Source of the DNA: Micromonospora pisi
Lineage (GTDB): Bacteria > Actinomycetota > Actinomycetes > Mycobacteriales > Micromonosporaceae
Reading direction: 5' to 3'
NCBI RefSeq assembly: GCF_003633685.1
Contig: NZ_RBKT01000001.1
Location: 2,418,001 to 2,482,000, forward strand
Length of the DNA stretch: 64,000 nt
The notes below the pieces were generated by a model, which was not told the origin of the DNA, searched no databases, and saw only the letters and a program-made list of their open reading frames with translations. The number at the start of each line of letters is the position of its first letter. Position 1 is the stretch's first letter. The position numbers and the translations under genes are program-made. Shown piece by piece: positions 33,144 through 40,846 of the stretch.

Positions 33144-34091
33144 GTGATCTCGACCCTGGAGTCCGATTCCGAACTGGCGCTGGCCGCCCAGTCCGGCGAC
33201 GCGACCGCACTGGGCGTACTGGTGTCCCGACACCAGGCCGGCATGCAGGCGGTGGCGTTGAGCCTGCTCGGGTACGGCCCCGACGCCGAGGACGCGGTCC
33301 AGGACGCGGTCCTGACCGCCCTGGGCCGGATCAATGACCTGCGCGACCCGGCCGCGGTCGGGCCGTGGCTGCGGGCGATCGTACGCAACAACGCCCGGAT
33401 GCGGCTGCGCCAGTCCCGTACGGTCCCGGTCGGTGACGTGGAGGCGCTCGCCCTGCCGGCCACCGATCCCACTCCGGAGGAGTTGCTGGACGGCCGGTCG
33501 ATGCAGGACTGGGTGTGGCACGCCATCGGCGAGTTGTCCGAACCCGTCCGATTGGTGACGCTGTTGCGCTATTTCAGCGGCGCGTCGTCCTACGAGCAGA
33601 TCGCGGCGCTCTGCGGCGTGCCGGTGGGAACCGTCCGGAGCCGGCTGAGCCAGGCCAGAAGCAAGCTCACCACGGCGCTTCAGGAGACGGCGAGCAAGGC
33701 CCACGACGACGCCGCCGCGCAGGCCGCCGCCCGCCGCCGCGAGGCCGAGCAGGGGCTGGCGACGGCGTACCGGGGCCGGTTCTCCGATTTCGTACGCGAG
33801 ACCTGGTGGTCCGACGCCGAGTTCGTCACCCCCGACGGGCAGGTGGCCGGTGGGCCGGACTTCGCGGTCTGGGGCATGAACAAGGACCTGAACGACGGCG
33901 TACGGCAACGGATCGCCAACGTCGTCACGAGCGGAAACGTGATGATCTGGGAAGCAGACCTGATCAGCCCGCCGGACAACCCGACGCACTGCCCACCGTC
34001 GGCCATCTGGCTGCACACCCTGCGCGAGGGACGAACCGCCCGAATGCGCCTTTACCACCCTGAACCGGCCCGGTTGTCCAGCACGATGTGA
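33144..34091 (+). CDS. ECF sigma factor with C-terminal extension
   Basis: This 315-aa protein has sigma-70 region 2 (LVSRHQAGMQAVALSLLGYGPDAEDAVQDAVLTAL) and region 4 with a helix-turn-helix (YEQIAALCGVPVGTVRSRLSQAR). After about residue 190 there is a roughly 120-residue domain (GRFSDFVRETWWSDAEFVTPDGQVAGG...) that looks SnoaL-like, as in ECF families whose activity is set by their own C-terminal domain rather than an anti-sigma factor. No anti-sigma gene is adjacent. The GTG at 33144 lies after GAGGAGACGG. The alpha/beta hydrolase gene follows by 112 bp and may be a target. Confidence 0.88.
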   Translation: MISTLESDSELALAAQSGDATALGVLVSRHQAGMQAVALSLLGYGPDAEDAVQDAVLTALGRINDLRDPAAVGPWLRAIVRNNARMRLRQSRTVPVGDVEALALPATDPTPEELLDGRSMQDWVWHAIGELSEPVRLVTLLRYFSGASSYEQIAALCGVPVGTVRSRLSQARSKLTTALQETASKAHDDAAAQAAARRREAEQGLATAYRGRFSDFVRETWWSDAEFVTPDGQVAGGPDFAVWGMNKDLNDGVRQRIANVVTSGNVMIWEADLISPPDNPTHCPPSAIWLHTLREGRTARMRLYHPEPARLSSTM

Positions 34092-34203
34092 TGCCTCTCT
34101 CAACATCACCTCGACCGCTCACCGAACTTTCCGCCCGCCACGTCATCACGTAGACGTCAGCTCAGGCCCGCCTACGTCAGGCCACGGTTTCAGGAGAGTT
34201 CCG

Positions 34204-35079
34204 ATGAGTTCCCACACCACCGACGCGCTCGCCGCCGGCACCCATGTTTTCGACGTCGACGGCGTGTCGCAGGTCTACCACGTCGCCGGCACCGGACCGG
34301 TCTGTGTGGTCCACTCCGGCGGCCCCGGGATCGAGTGGACCTACCTGCGCATGCCGACGCTCGAAGTGCACCTGACCATGGTCTACCTGGAACCGGTCGG
34401 CACCGGCGCGTCCGGTCGCCTGGCCGACGCCCGGCAGTACCACCTCGACACGTACACCCGGTTCCTGAACGCGGTCGTCGAACACCTCGGCCAGCCGAAG
34501 GTGCTCCTGCTCGGGCACTCGCACGGCGGATTCGTCGTCCAGCGCTACGCGCTGGCCTACCCGGAGCGGGTCGCCGGCCTGCTCCTGTACGACACCTCGC
34601 CGGTCACCGGTCCGGAGTTCTGGGGCGACGCGATGGCGAACGTCCAGCGCTTCGTCGAGCGGCACCCCGACCGCCCGGAGGCCGCCGACATCCCGAAGGC
34701 GTTCCAGGAGAACCCGACCGAGCCGAACGACGACTTCGTCACCGCCAAGCTGCAGCGGATCCTGCCGGTGTACTTCGCCGACTACTGGGGCAACGAGAGC
34801 GAGCTGGCGCCGATGCGGGCCGCCGTACGCGGCTGGCTCGGCCCGCAGCTCGGCGAGGAGCCGACGCCGTTCGACGTACGCGACCAGCTCGGCTCGATCA
34901 CCGCACCGACCCTGATCCTGGTCGGCATGCACGACTTCATCTGCGGCACCCGCTGGGCCACCATGCTGCACGACGGCATCCCCGGCTCGCAGCTGCACAT
35001 GTTCGACAAGAGCGGGCACTTCGGCCACCTGGAGCAGACCGAGGAGTTCACCGAAACGGTCGTCAAGTTCGTCTCCTGA
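34204..35079 (+). CDS. Alpha/beta hydrolase (proline iminopeptidase-like)
   Basis: This 291-aa alpha/beta hydrolase has an oxyanion-region HSGGPGIEW (HGGPG-like), a nucleophile elbow GHSHGGF, an acid after strand 7 (GMHDFICG) and a catalytic His near the end (KSGHFGHLEQ). The HSGGPG pattern is typical of proline iminopeptidase-like and related esterases. It starts at ATG 34204 after AGGAGAG. It lies downstream of the ECF sigma gene on the same strand. Confidence 0.9.
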   Translation: MSSHTTDALAAGTHVFDVDGVSQVYHVAGTGPVCVVHSGGPGIEWTYLRMPTLEVHLTMVYLEPVGTGASGRLADARQYHLDTYTRFLNAVVEHLGQPKVLLLGHSHGGFVVQRYALAYPERVAGLLLYDTSPVTGPEFWGDAMANVQRFVERHPDRPEAADIPKAFQENPTEPNDDFVTAKLQRILPVYFADYWGNESELAPMRAAVRGWLGPQLGEEPTPFDVRDQLGSITAPTLILVGMHDFICGTRWATMLHDGIPGSQLHMFDKSGHFGHLEQTEEFTETVVKFVS

Positions 35080-35174
35080 CCCCGCACCCGGCCGGGGTAC
35101 GGCGGCGTCCCACTGGCGCCCCGCGTACCCCGGCCGGTTCGTGTGTCAGCGGCCCGGCGGGGCCGGGGTCGGGG

Positions 35175-35525
35175 TCAGCCGGCGAGCATCGGGCCGAGCG
35201 GGGCCCCGCCGAGCACGTGCGCGTGCGCGTGGAAGACCTCCTGCCCACCCCACGGCCCGGTGTTGAAGATCAACCGGAAGCCGTCCAGGCTCAGCCCCTC
35301 CTGCTCGGCGACCGTCGCCGCGGTCTCCATCACCGCACCCGTCAACTCCGGGTCGGCCTGCGCCATCGTCACCACGTCCACGAAGTGCTCCTTCGGGATC
35401 ACCAGGACGTGCACCGGCGCCTTCGGCGAGATGTCACGGAAGGCGAGCGTCGTATCGGTCTCCCGGACCACCGTCGCCGGGATCTCGCCGGCCACGATCC
35501 GGCAGAACAAGCAGTCAGTCTCCAC
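35175..35525 (-). CDS. HIT-family nucleotide hydrolase/transferase
   Basis: This 116-aa histidine triad protein has the zinc-linked N-terminus CLFCRIVAGEIP and the active-site triad HAHAHVLGG. HIT proteins of this HINT type hydrolyse purine nucleoside phosphoramidates such as AMP-lysine. The GTG at 35525 is the only reasonable start. In many actinobacteria a HIT gene lies between rsmE and phoH, and it keeps that relative place here despite the inserted genes. It is divergent from the SDR gene. Confidence 0.92.
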   Translation of the reverse strand: METDCLFCRIVAGEIPATVVRETDTTLAFRDISPKAPVHVLVIPKEHFVDVVTMAQADPELTGAVMETAATVAEQEGLSLDGFRLIFNTGPWGGQEVFHAHAHVLGGAPLGPMLAG

Positions 35526-35553
35526 CCACCGGATGCTATGCCCCGGGAGGATG

Positions 35554-36315
35554 ATGGTGCGCGTGACAGGACGAGCGGTACTGGTGACCGGGGCATCCCG
35601 GGGAGTCGGACGGGCGGTCGCGACCGCATTCGCCAACAGTGGGGACCGGGTGGCGATCCACCACCGGGAGTCCGCCCCACTGGCCGAACAGCTCGCCGCC
35701 GCGCTGCCCGGCAACGGACACGTCGTGGTCCAGGCCGACCTCACCGACCCCGAAGCGGTACGCCGGATGGTGGACGAGGCCGCGGAGCGGCTCGGCGGAC
35801 TCGACGTACTGGTCAACAACGCCGGCCAGTCGACCCCGCACCCGATCACCGACACCAGCTACGAACAGTGGCAACAGCACTGGCGCCAGACCATCGACCT
35901 CAACCTGATCGGCGCGGCGAACGTCACCTGGTGCGCGGTGACGCACCTGCGCGCCAGGGGCGGGGGCCGGATCGTCAACGTCTCCTCCCGGGGCGCCTTC
36001 CGGGGCGAGCCGAACCACCCCGCGTACGGAGCCAGCAAGGCCGGGCTGAACTCGATGGGCCAGTCGCTGGCGGTGGCGCTCGCGCCGTACGGCATCGCGG
36101 TCGCCACCGTCGCACCCGGCTTCGTCGAACCCGACCTGACCAACGAGCACATCAAGGTGCCCCGGGACGAGGCGATGCGGGCGCAGAGCCCCTTCAACCG
36201 GGTGGCCCGCCCGGAGGAGATCGCCGCCGCCGTGCACTGGCTCGCCTCACCCGAGGCGGAGTGGGCCTCCGGCACCGTCCTCGACCTCAACGGCGCCTCC
36301 TACCTGCGTACCTGA
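35554..36315 (+). CDS. SDR-family oxidoreductase
   Basis: This roughly 253-aa classical short-chain dehydrogenase has the cofactor motif TGASRGVG, NNAG (LVNNAGQS), the catalytic Ser in NVSSRGAF and Y-x3-K (YGASK), and ends DLNGASYLRT. It resembles 3-oxoacyl-ACP reductase-like enzymes; the HHRES segment after strand 2 suggests NADP(H) use. The exact start is uncertain among ATG 35551, ATG 35554 and GTG 35557 because the GGGAGG site abuts them. It is divergent from the HIT gene. Confidence 0.9.
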   Translation: MVRVTGRAVLVTGASRGVGRAVATAFANSGDRVAIHHRESAPLAEQLAAALPGNGHVVVQADLTDPEAVRRMVDEAAERLGGLDVLVNNAGQSTPHPITDTSYEQWQQHWRQTIDLNLIGAANVTWCAVTHLRARGGGRIVNVSSRGAFRGEPNHPAYGASKAGLNSMGQSLAVALAPYGIAVATVAPGFVEPDLTNEHIKVPRDEAMRAQSPFNRVARPEEIAAAVHWLASPEAEWASGTVLDLNGASYLRT

Positions 36316-36326
36316 GCTGTACGCGG

Positions 36327-36596
36327 TCAGAGGGACCGGCGGGCGACGCGTACCCAGCTCTCTTCCCTCGGCTGTCCCTCGCGGGTCCACTCCATGAACC
36401 GGCGGTGCAGCAGCCCGGCGGGCGTTCCCGGCAGGTCCTGCATCGCCATCACCAGGTACGAGCTGAGGTAGAGCGACAGCGACACCGGGGCGTCGACGTA
36501 CGCCGCCCGTAACTCCTGCTGTCGGGTACGGCAGGGCCAGGGCAGCCCGCACCCGGCGCAGTTCCAGATCGGCATGACCGGTCCGTGGTTGCTCAC
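36327..36596 (-). CDS. Small Cys-rich protein 2 of the Scr1-type module
   Basis: This 89-aa protein starts at GTG 36596, overlapping the stop of its upstream neighbour (GTGA). The N-terminus carries CAGCGLPWPC, a likely zinc-knuckle, followed by helical sequence (QQELRAAYVDAPVSLSLYLSSYLVMAMQDL). The paired arrangement opposite an Scr1-like regulator recurs in filamentous actinobacteria. No function is known. Confidence 0.75.
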   Translation of the reverse strand: MSNHGPVMPIWNCAGCGLPWPCRTRQQELRAAYVDAPVSLSLYLSSYLVMAMQDLPGTPAGLLHRRFMEWTREGQPREESWVRVARRSL

Positions 36597-36778
36597 GCGT
36601 CCTCCCCTGGCCAGTGGCCTCGGTTGATCGGAATCCGGTGTCTCGCCCGACACGGCAGGTCGGACCCGCAGCGGCAGACGTACCGCCACCTGGCCCACGA
36701 CCACACCGGACGGTGCCTTCGGGCCAGGGTCAGCGCGACCGCGCTCAGGTACTCGTCGTACGTCACGCGCCTGTTCAC
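36593..36778 (-). CDS. Small Cys-rich protein 1 of the Scr1-type module
   Basis: This 61-aa protein starts at GTG 36778, after a GAGGGAGG site. It begins VNRRVTYDEYLSAVALTLARRH and ends with CRCGSDLPCRARHRIP, a Cys/His cluster that may bind zinc. It is translationally coupled to the 89-aa protein. The two genes are divergent from the XRE/DUF5753 regulator, with about 165 bp between them for shared regulation. Function unknown. Confidence 0.7.
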   Translation of the reverse strand: MNRRVTYDEYLSAVALTLARRHRPVWSWARWRYVCRCGSDLPCRARHRIPINRGHWPGEDA

Positions 36779-36943
36779 CGCGCCTCCCTCGGTTGGAAGC
36801 GCAACGGCCGGGCCCTTCCGGAGCACCGACCGCCACCCCCCGGCACATCCATAGTGGCCGCATCGTATGATGCGACGCAAGCCCCCAGAATCGTCAGCGC
36901 TCAGAGTTAGGGCAGGTGGCCTCGGATAAGGGACGATCACAAG

Positions 36944-37798
36944 ATGGCTCGCTTCACTCCCGCAACTCCTCGCAGCCGGCGACTCGGCCGGGAGCTTCGA
37001 CGGCTGCGCGATGCCGCCAAGCTGACCCTTGAACAGGCAGGCAAGAGCGTCGACAGCTCTGGATCTCGCATCCAGCGGATCGAGTCCGGGGACATCAAGG
37101 TCAGGCCAGGCGACGTGATGGAACTGCTCGTTGCGTACGGCGTGGCGATCGACAGCGAGCCAGGGAGTTCACTTCTTGCGATGGCCCGTGACCTGCGCGA
37201 GCCTGGCTGGTGGCAGCGACTCGACTCGCTGTCGTCGCGGTACGCGACCATGATCGCGTACGAGGAAGAAGCGTCGGAGATCTTCAACTTCGAGCCGGTA
37301 CTGATCCCTGGACTGCTGCAGACCGAGGCGTACGCGCGGGCAGTGATCAGCGTCGGCCAGGAGACCAATGACGAGGTGATCGCACAGCGGGTATCAGCTC
37401 GGATGACGCGTCAGGCGATCCTGAGTCGCAAGGACAACCGCCCAAAACTCGACGTGGCGATATCCGAGGCGGCCCTGATGGTGGAGGTCGGGGGTGTGGA
37501 AGTGATGGCTGAACAGCTCGACCACCTGGCAAAAAGTGCCGCCCGGCCGAACATCACCGTTCGCGTCTTACGGTTTGCCGCTGGCGCACACATGGCCAAC
37601 CACGGCGGATTCCTGATCCTGGGCTTGAACGAAGATCCGCCACTCGGCTACATCGACACGTTGGCCGGCGCGCTGTTCCTGGAGTCGCGCAACGAAACTG
37701 ACCGACTCAGGCTTGTGTACGACCACCTCAAAGAACTGGCGATGTCCCCGGCAGAGTCAGTGAGTTTCATCAAGGAGAGATCTCATGCAATGGCGTAA
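36944..37798 (+). CDS. XRE-family regulator with DUF5753 (Scr1-type) domain
   Basis: This 284-aa protein has an N-terminal XRE helix-turn-helix (about 10-70: LGRELRRLRDAAKLTLEQAGKSVDSSGSRIQRIESG) and a C-terminal DUF5753 domain (about 95-270, with IFNFEPVLIPGLLQTEAYARAVI). These regulators are abundant in Streptomyces and Micromonospora and pair with small DUF397 proteins; members such as BldB/WhiJ-type modules affect development or antibiotic production. Its stop overlaps the DUF397 gene. Confidence 0.93.
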   Translation: MARFTPATPRSRRLGRELRRLRDAAKLTLEQAGKSVDSSGSRIQRIESGDIKVRPGDVMELLVAYGVAIDSEPGSSLLAMARDLREPGWWQRLDSLSSRYATMIAYEEEASEIFNFEPVLIPGLLQTEAYARAVISVGQETNDEVIAQRVSARMTRQAILSRKDNRPKLDVAISEAALMVEVGGVEVMAEQLDHLAKSAARPNITVRVLRFAAGAHMANHGGFLILGLNEDPPLGYIDTLAGALFLESRNETDRLRLVYDHLKELAMSPAESVSFIKERSHAMA

Positions 37799-37955
37799 GT
37801 CCACCCGGTCGAACAGCGACGGGAACTGTGTCGAGGTGGCCACACCGTCCGGCGTTGTCATGGTGCGCGACAGCAAGGACAAGACCGGCCCGGTGCTGGC
37901 GTTCAGCGCTGACGCATGGACGGCGTTCACCCAGGGCATCAAGACCGACGCGTGA
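37785..37955 (+). CDS. DUF397-family small protein
   Basis: This 56-aa protein starts at ATG 37785, inside the end of the DUF5753 regulator gene, with AAGGAGAG just upstream. It has the typical DUF397 pattern WRKSTRSNSDGNCVEVA, VVMVRDSKDKTGPVLAFS and W-x2-F. DUF397 proteins are thought to bind and modulate the partner DUF5753 regulator, acting like an antitoxin-toxin or anti-activator pair. Confidence 0.93.
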   Translation: MQWRKSTRSNSDGNCVEVATPSGVVMVRDSKDKTGPVLAFSADAWTAFTQGIKTDA

Positions 37956-38083
37956 CGTGTGCCAGGCGGGCAACGCACCACTATCCCGCCTGAGTAGGCG
38001 TCGGACCTTCTCGCGTAGCCGGCCGGCGTACAGGCGTGGCCTGTGTGTTCGAGACCGGTACCTGAGACCGACACGAGGGATAT

Positions 38084-38884
38084 ATGGCTACAGGTCAGAA
38101 GAGTTTCCACCTCGCTGACATAGAGGCGTTGTTTGGACGCATGACGCGCGGCGATCTCGTGGCGCGAGCCGAGGTAGAGCAACGTCTACCTGAACTCCTC
38201 TCGCTGGCCGACGGCGGCGATGCCGACGCACAGGCACTGGCTGGCGGCCTGTTTCTGGAGCACATGCGTCAACCGGCCGAGGCACGCCGATACTTCGAGT
38301 CTGCCGCCGACCAAGGTCATCCCGCTGGAAGCCGAGGTCTCGCCGTCATGCTTCTCAACGGCATCGGTGGTGAGCGGGACATCAAACGTGCAACCTCGTT
38401 GCTCACCCACGCGATGGAGGAGGGCGACAGTCACGCCGCCTTCAACCTGGGAGTGCTGTTCCGTACAGGCAAGCTGGTCCCACCCAACGACAGCTATGCC
38501 AAACAGATGTTCCAGCGGGCGGCCGAACTCGGGTTGGGCGCCGGAGCCGCAGTACTCGCGGAGTACCTCACCGCCGACGGGGCGCACGAGTTGGCCCGGG
38601 AGTGGAACCTACGGGGTGCCGAGGGTGGCTCCGTGATCGCGATGTATGCGCTGGCACAAGCGTGCCGAGACGGTGTGGGCGGGCCGATCGACCCGGTGCA
38701 GGCGGTGCGGTGGTTCCTGCGGATGCTGGACTGGGGGGACATCCGTGGGCTTCAGGACGCTATAGAGACCTCCTCGCTCATGTCCACGGACGAAATCAAC
38801 CAGGCTGCCCGTCTCGCTGGGCGACCTGATGAGGCCCCTACTTTGATTCAGCGAGCACGCCCCACCAACTCCAATCGTCACTGA
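38084..38884 (+). CDS. Sel1/TPR-like repeat protein
   Basis: This 266-aa all-helical protein contains about five Sel1-like repeats: DADAQALAGGLFLEHMRQPAEARRYFESAADQGHP, AGSRGLAVMLLNGIGGERDIKRA, HAAFNLGVLFRTG, GAGAAVLAEYL and AMYALAQACRDGVGG. Such repeats form solenoids that mediate protein binding. No signal peptide or membrane segment is visible. It follows the Scr1-type regulator pair and is the most likely downstream target or partner. Codon use is slightly less G/C-biased than in the housekeeping genes. Confidence 0.8.
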   Translation: MATGQKSFHLADIEALFGRMTRGDLVARAEVEQRLPELLSLADGGDADAQALAGGLFLEHMRQPAEARRYFESAADQGHPAGSRGLAVMLLNGIGGERDIKRATSLLTHAMEEGDSHAAFNLGVLFRTGKLVPPNDSYAKQMFQRAAELGLGAGAAVLAEYLTADGAHELAREWNLRGAEGGSVIAMYALAQACRDGVGGPIDPVQAVRWFLRMLDWGDIRGLQDAIETSSLMSTDEINQAARLAGRPDEAPTLIQRARPTNSNRH

Positions 38885-38894
38885 TCGAAAATTG

Positions 38895-39527
38895 TTATCC
38901 GGCCAGGCCTGGCTGCGGGTCGAGAGTCGCCGGGAGCCGCAGCGCCGACCAGCGCGGATCAGGACGGAAGTCGGTGTAGGTGCCGTCGAAGGGAAAATCG
39001 CCGGCCATGATCAGCTTGGTGAGCCGTTCCCCCTCGGCACGGACGGCGTCGGCCGTAGCTCTGTCGAAGTAGAGCGGATTTCCGATGCGCCCGTCGAACT
39101 CGTCGACGTCCTTCCACTCCCACAGCCGGTCCGAGGTCACGACGATGTCGAGGACGAGGTCATCGGTCTCCACCCCGTCGGGTTGCCGCCGGTAGGGCGT
39201 TTCGAGGTTGACGTACCAGCCAGTGAAGGCCCCATCGCGGAAGAACCACCACACCGAGTAGGCGGCCTGCGGCGGCATGAGGACCAGAATGTCGTACGTC
39301 TGCCAGGTCAGGACCGTCAGCTTCGGGTCGCGCATCTGATCGATGGTGATCTCGTGCTGGGTCTTGCCGTCCCCATCGACAAGCCGGGCGAAGTCACTGC
39401 CGGCGGGATGCCAGAGCAGCAGACCGTCCTCGTTGTCGGCGATGACGCGCATCGGCTGCACCCACGTACACCACCGCCCGCGCAGATAGCGACGGTCGAT
39501 GATCTTCCCCGGCTCGAACAGCACCAC
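38895..39527 (-). CDS. DUF402 domain protein
   Basis: About 210 residues. The core (WVQPMRVIADNEDGLLLWHPAG, WWFFRDGAFTGWYVNLETPYRR, and DDLVLDIVVTSDRLWEWKDVDEFD with its conserved acidic residues) matches DUF402, a fold found in nucleoside di/triphosphatases and in the RNA-binding FomD-like proteins. Conserved Asp residues probably bind a divalent metal. The GTG at 39527 is chosen because similarity begins VVLFEPGKIIDRRY; the open frame continues upstream without family similarity, so the true start is uncertain. Confidence 0.78.
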   Translation of the reverse strand: MVLFEPGKIIDRRYLRGRWCTWVQPMRVIADNEDGLLLWHPAGSDFARLVDGDGKTQHEITIDQMRDPKLTVLTWQTYDILVLMPPQAAYSVWWFFRDGAFTGWYVNLETPYRRQPDGVETDDLVLDIVVTSDRLWEWKDVDEFDGRIGNPLYFDRATADAVRAEGERLTKLIMAGDFPFDGTYTDFRPDPRWSALRLPATLDPQPGLAG

Positions 39528-39764
39528 AGAACCGTAGCCCGCCTCCCGGGCGGCGGCACGGGTGACGCTTGAGTCCCCGGCACCGGTTACGAAGCACCGG
39601 AGCTGCCCAAGAAGGGGCCACAGGCCCAGCCTGCCGCCGTGCCAGGCAACCGGTGTTGGCCGCCGCCAACCACTCGCCGGCAGCATGGTCCGTGTTCACG
39701 GCGACGCCCGGAAGGCGCGCGGTAGACGCGGTCTGTAGCACCTTTTCCCGAGGAGAAATCTGAC

Positions 39765-40769
39765 ATGCCCAGCCCACAACAACCGATTGGCTCCGGCTTC
39801 CGTGCCGCTTCGACCGCTGCGGAGGTCATCAAGGGAATCGACCTCTCGGGCAAGACCGCGATCGTCACCGGCGGCCACTCCGGCCTCGGCCTGGAGACCA
39901 CCCGGGCCCTGCGCTCCGCCGGGGCCACCGTTGTCGTCCCGGTACGGTCCCCGGACCGTGCCCGCGACATGCTCGCGGGGATCGACGGCGTCGAGATCGA
40001 ACAGCTCGACCTGATGGATCCGGCCTCGATTGACGCGTTCGCCGACAAATTCCTTGCCACCGGGCGGGCGCTGCACATCCTCGTCAACAACGCGGGGATC
40101 CAGAACGTGCCGCTGACCCGGGACGCCCGCGGGTGCGAGGCGCAGTTCGCGACGAACCACCTGGGCCATTTCCAACTGACCACACGGCTCTGGCCCGCCC
40201 TGCGCCAGGCCGGGGGCGCGCGGGTGGTCACGGTTTCGGCCTGGGCACACAACCTCTCGCCAGTGGTCTTCGACGACCCGAACTTCGAACGACGCGAGTA
40301 CGACGGCTGGCTGGGCTACGGCCAGTCGAAGACCGCCAACATCCTGTTCGCGGTCGGGGTGGACCAGCGCGGCGAGGCCGACAACATCCGCGGCTTCTCC
40401 CTGCACCCGGGCCTCATCATCGGCACGAACCTCAGCCCGTGGACCACGCCGGAGTACCTGCGGACGAATGACCTCATCGACGAGCACGGCAACCGCGTCA
40501 TCGACCCGGAGTCGGGGCGCAAGACCGCCGAACAGGGGGCATCGACCACCGTGTGGTGCGCCACCGCCCCGCAACTCGACGGCATGGGCGGCGTCTACTG
40601 CGAGAACAACGAGATCTCCCCGCTACTCACCTCGCACGACGACTCCATCGACGTGATGACGGGTCGGGTGGAAACAGCCGTCGGGGTGATGTCCTACGCC
40701 GTCGACCCGCAGCTCGCCGACCGTCTGTGGAAGCTGAGCGAAGAGCTGACCAACAGCAAGATCCAATAG
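39765..40769 (+). CDS. SDR-family oxidoreductase (retinol dehydrogenase-like)
   Basis: This 334-aa SDR has TGGHSGLG, NNAG (LVNNAGIQN), NHLGHF, the catalytic region VTVSAWAHN and Y-x3-K (YGQSK). Its pattern matches the long 'protochlorophyllide/retinol dehydrogenase-like' SDRs. PVRSPDRARDM after strand 2 suggests NADP(H). Substrate unknown. It begins at ATG 39765 with AGGAGAAA upstream. The GH3 gene follows by 77 bp on the same strand. Confidence 0.9.
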   Translation: MPSPQQPIGSGFRAASTAAEVIKGIDLSGKTAIVTGGHSGLGLETTRALRSAGATVVVPVRSPDRARDMLAGIDGVEIEQLDLMDPASIDAFADKFLATGRALHILVNNAGIQNVPLTRDARGCEAQFATNHLGHFQLTTRLWPALRQAGGARVVTVSAWAHNLSPVVFDDPNFERREYDGWLGYGQSKTANILFAVGVDQRGEADNIRGFSLHPGLIIGTNLSPWTTPEYLRTNDLIDEHGNRVIDPESGRKTAEQGASTTVWCATAPQLDGMGGVYCENNEISPLLTSHDDSIDVMTGRVETAVGVMSYAVDPQLADRLWKLSEELTNSKIQ

Positions 40770-40846
40770 CGGCACCTCACGAGGGGCGTGCGGGGGCGGT
40801 CGACGGCTGGCAGGATCGACCGGAGTCGACTTTCTGGGGCGGTGTG

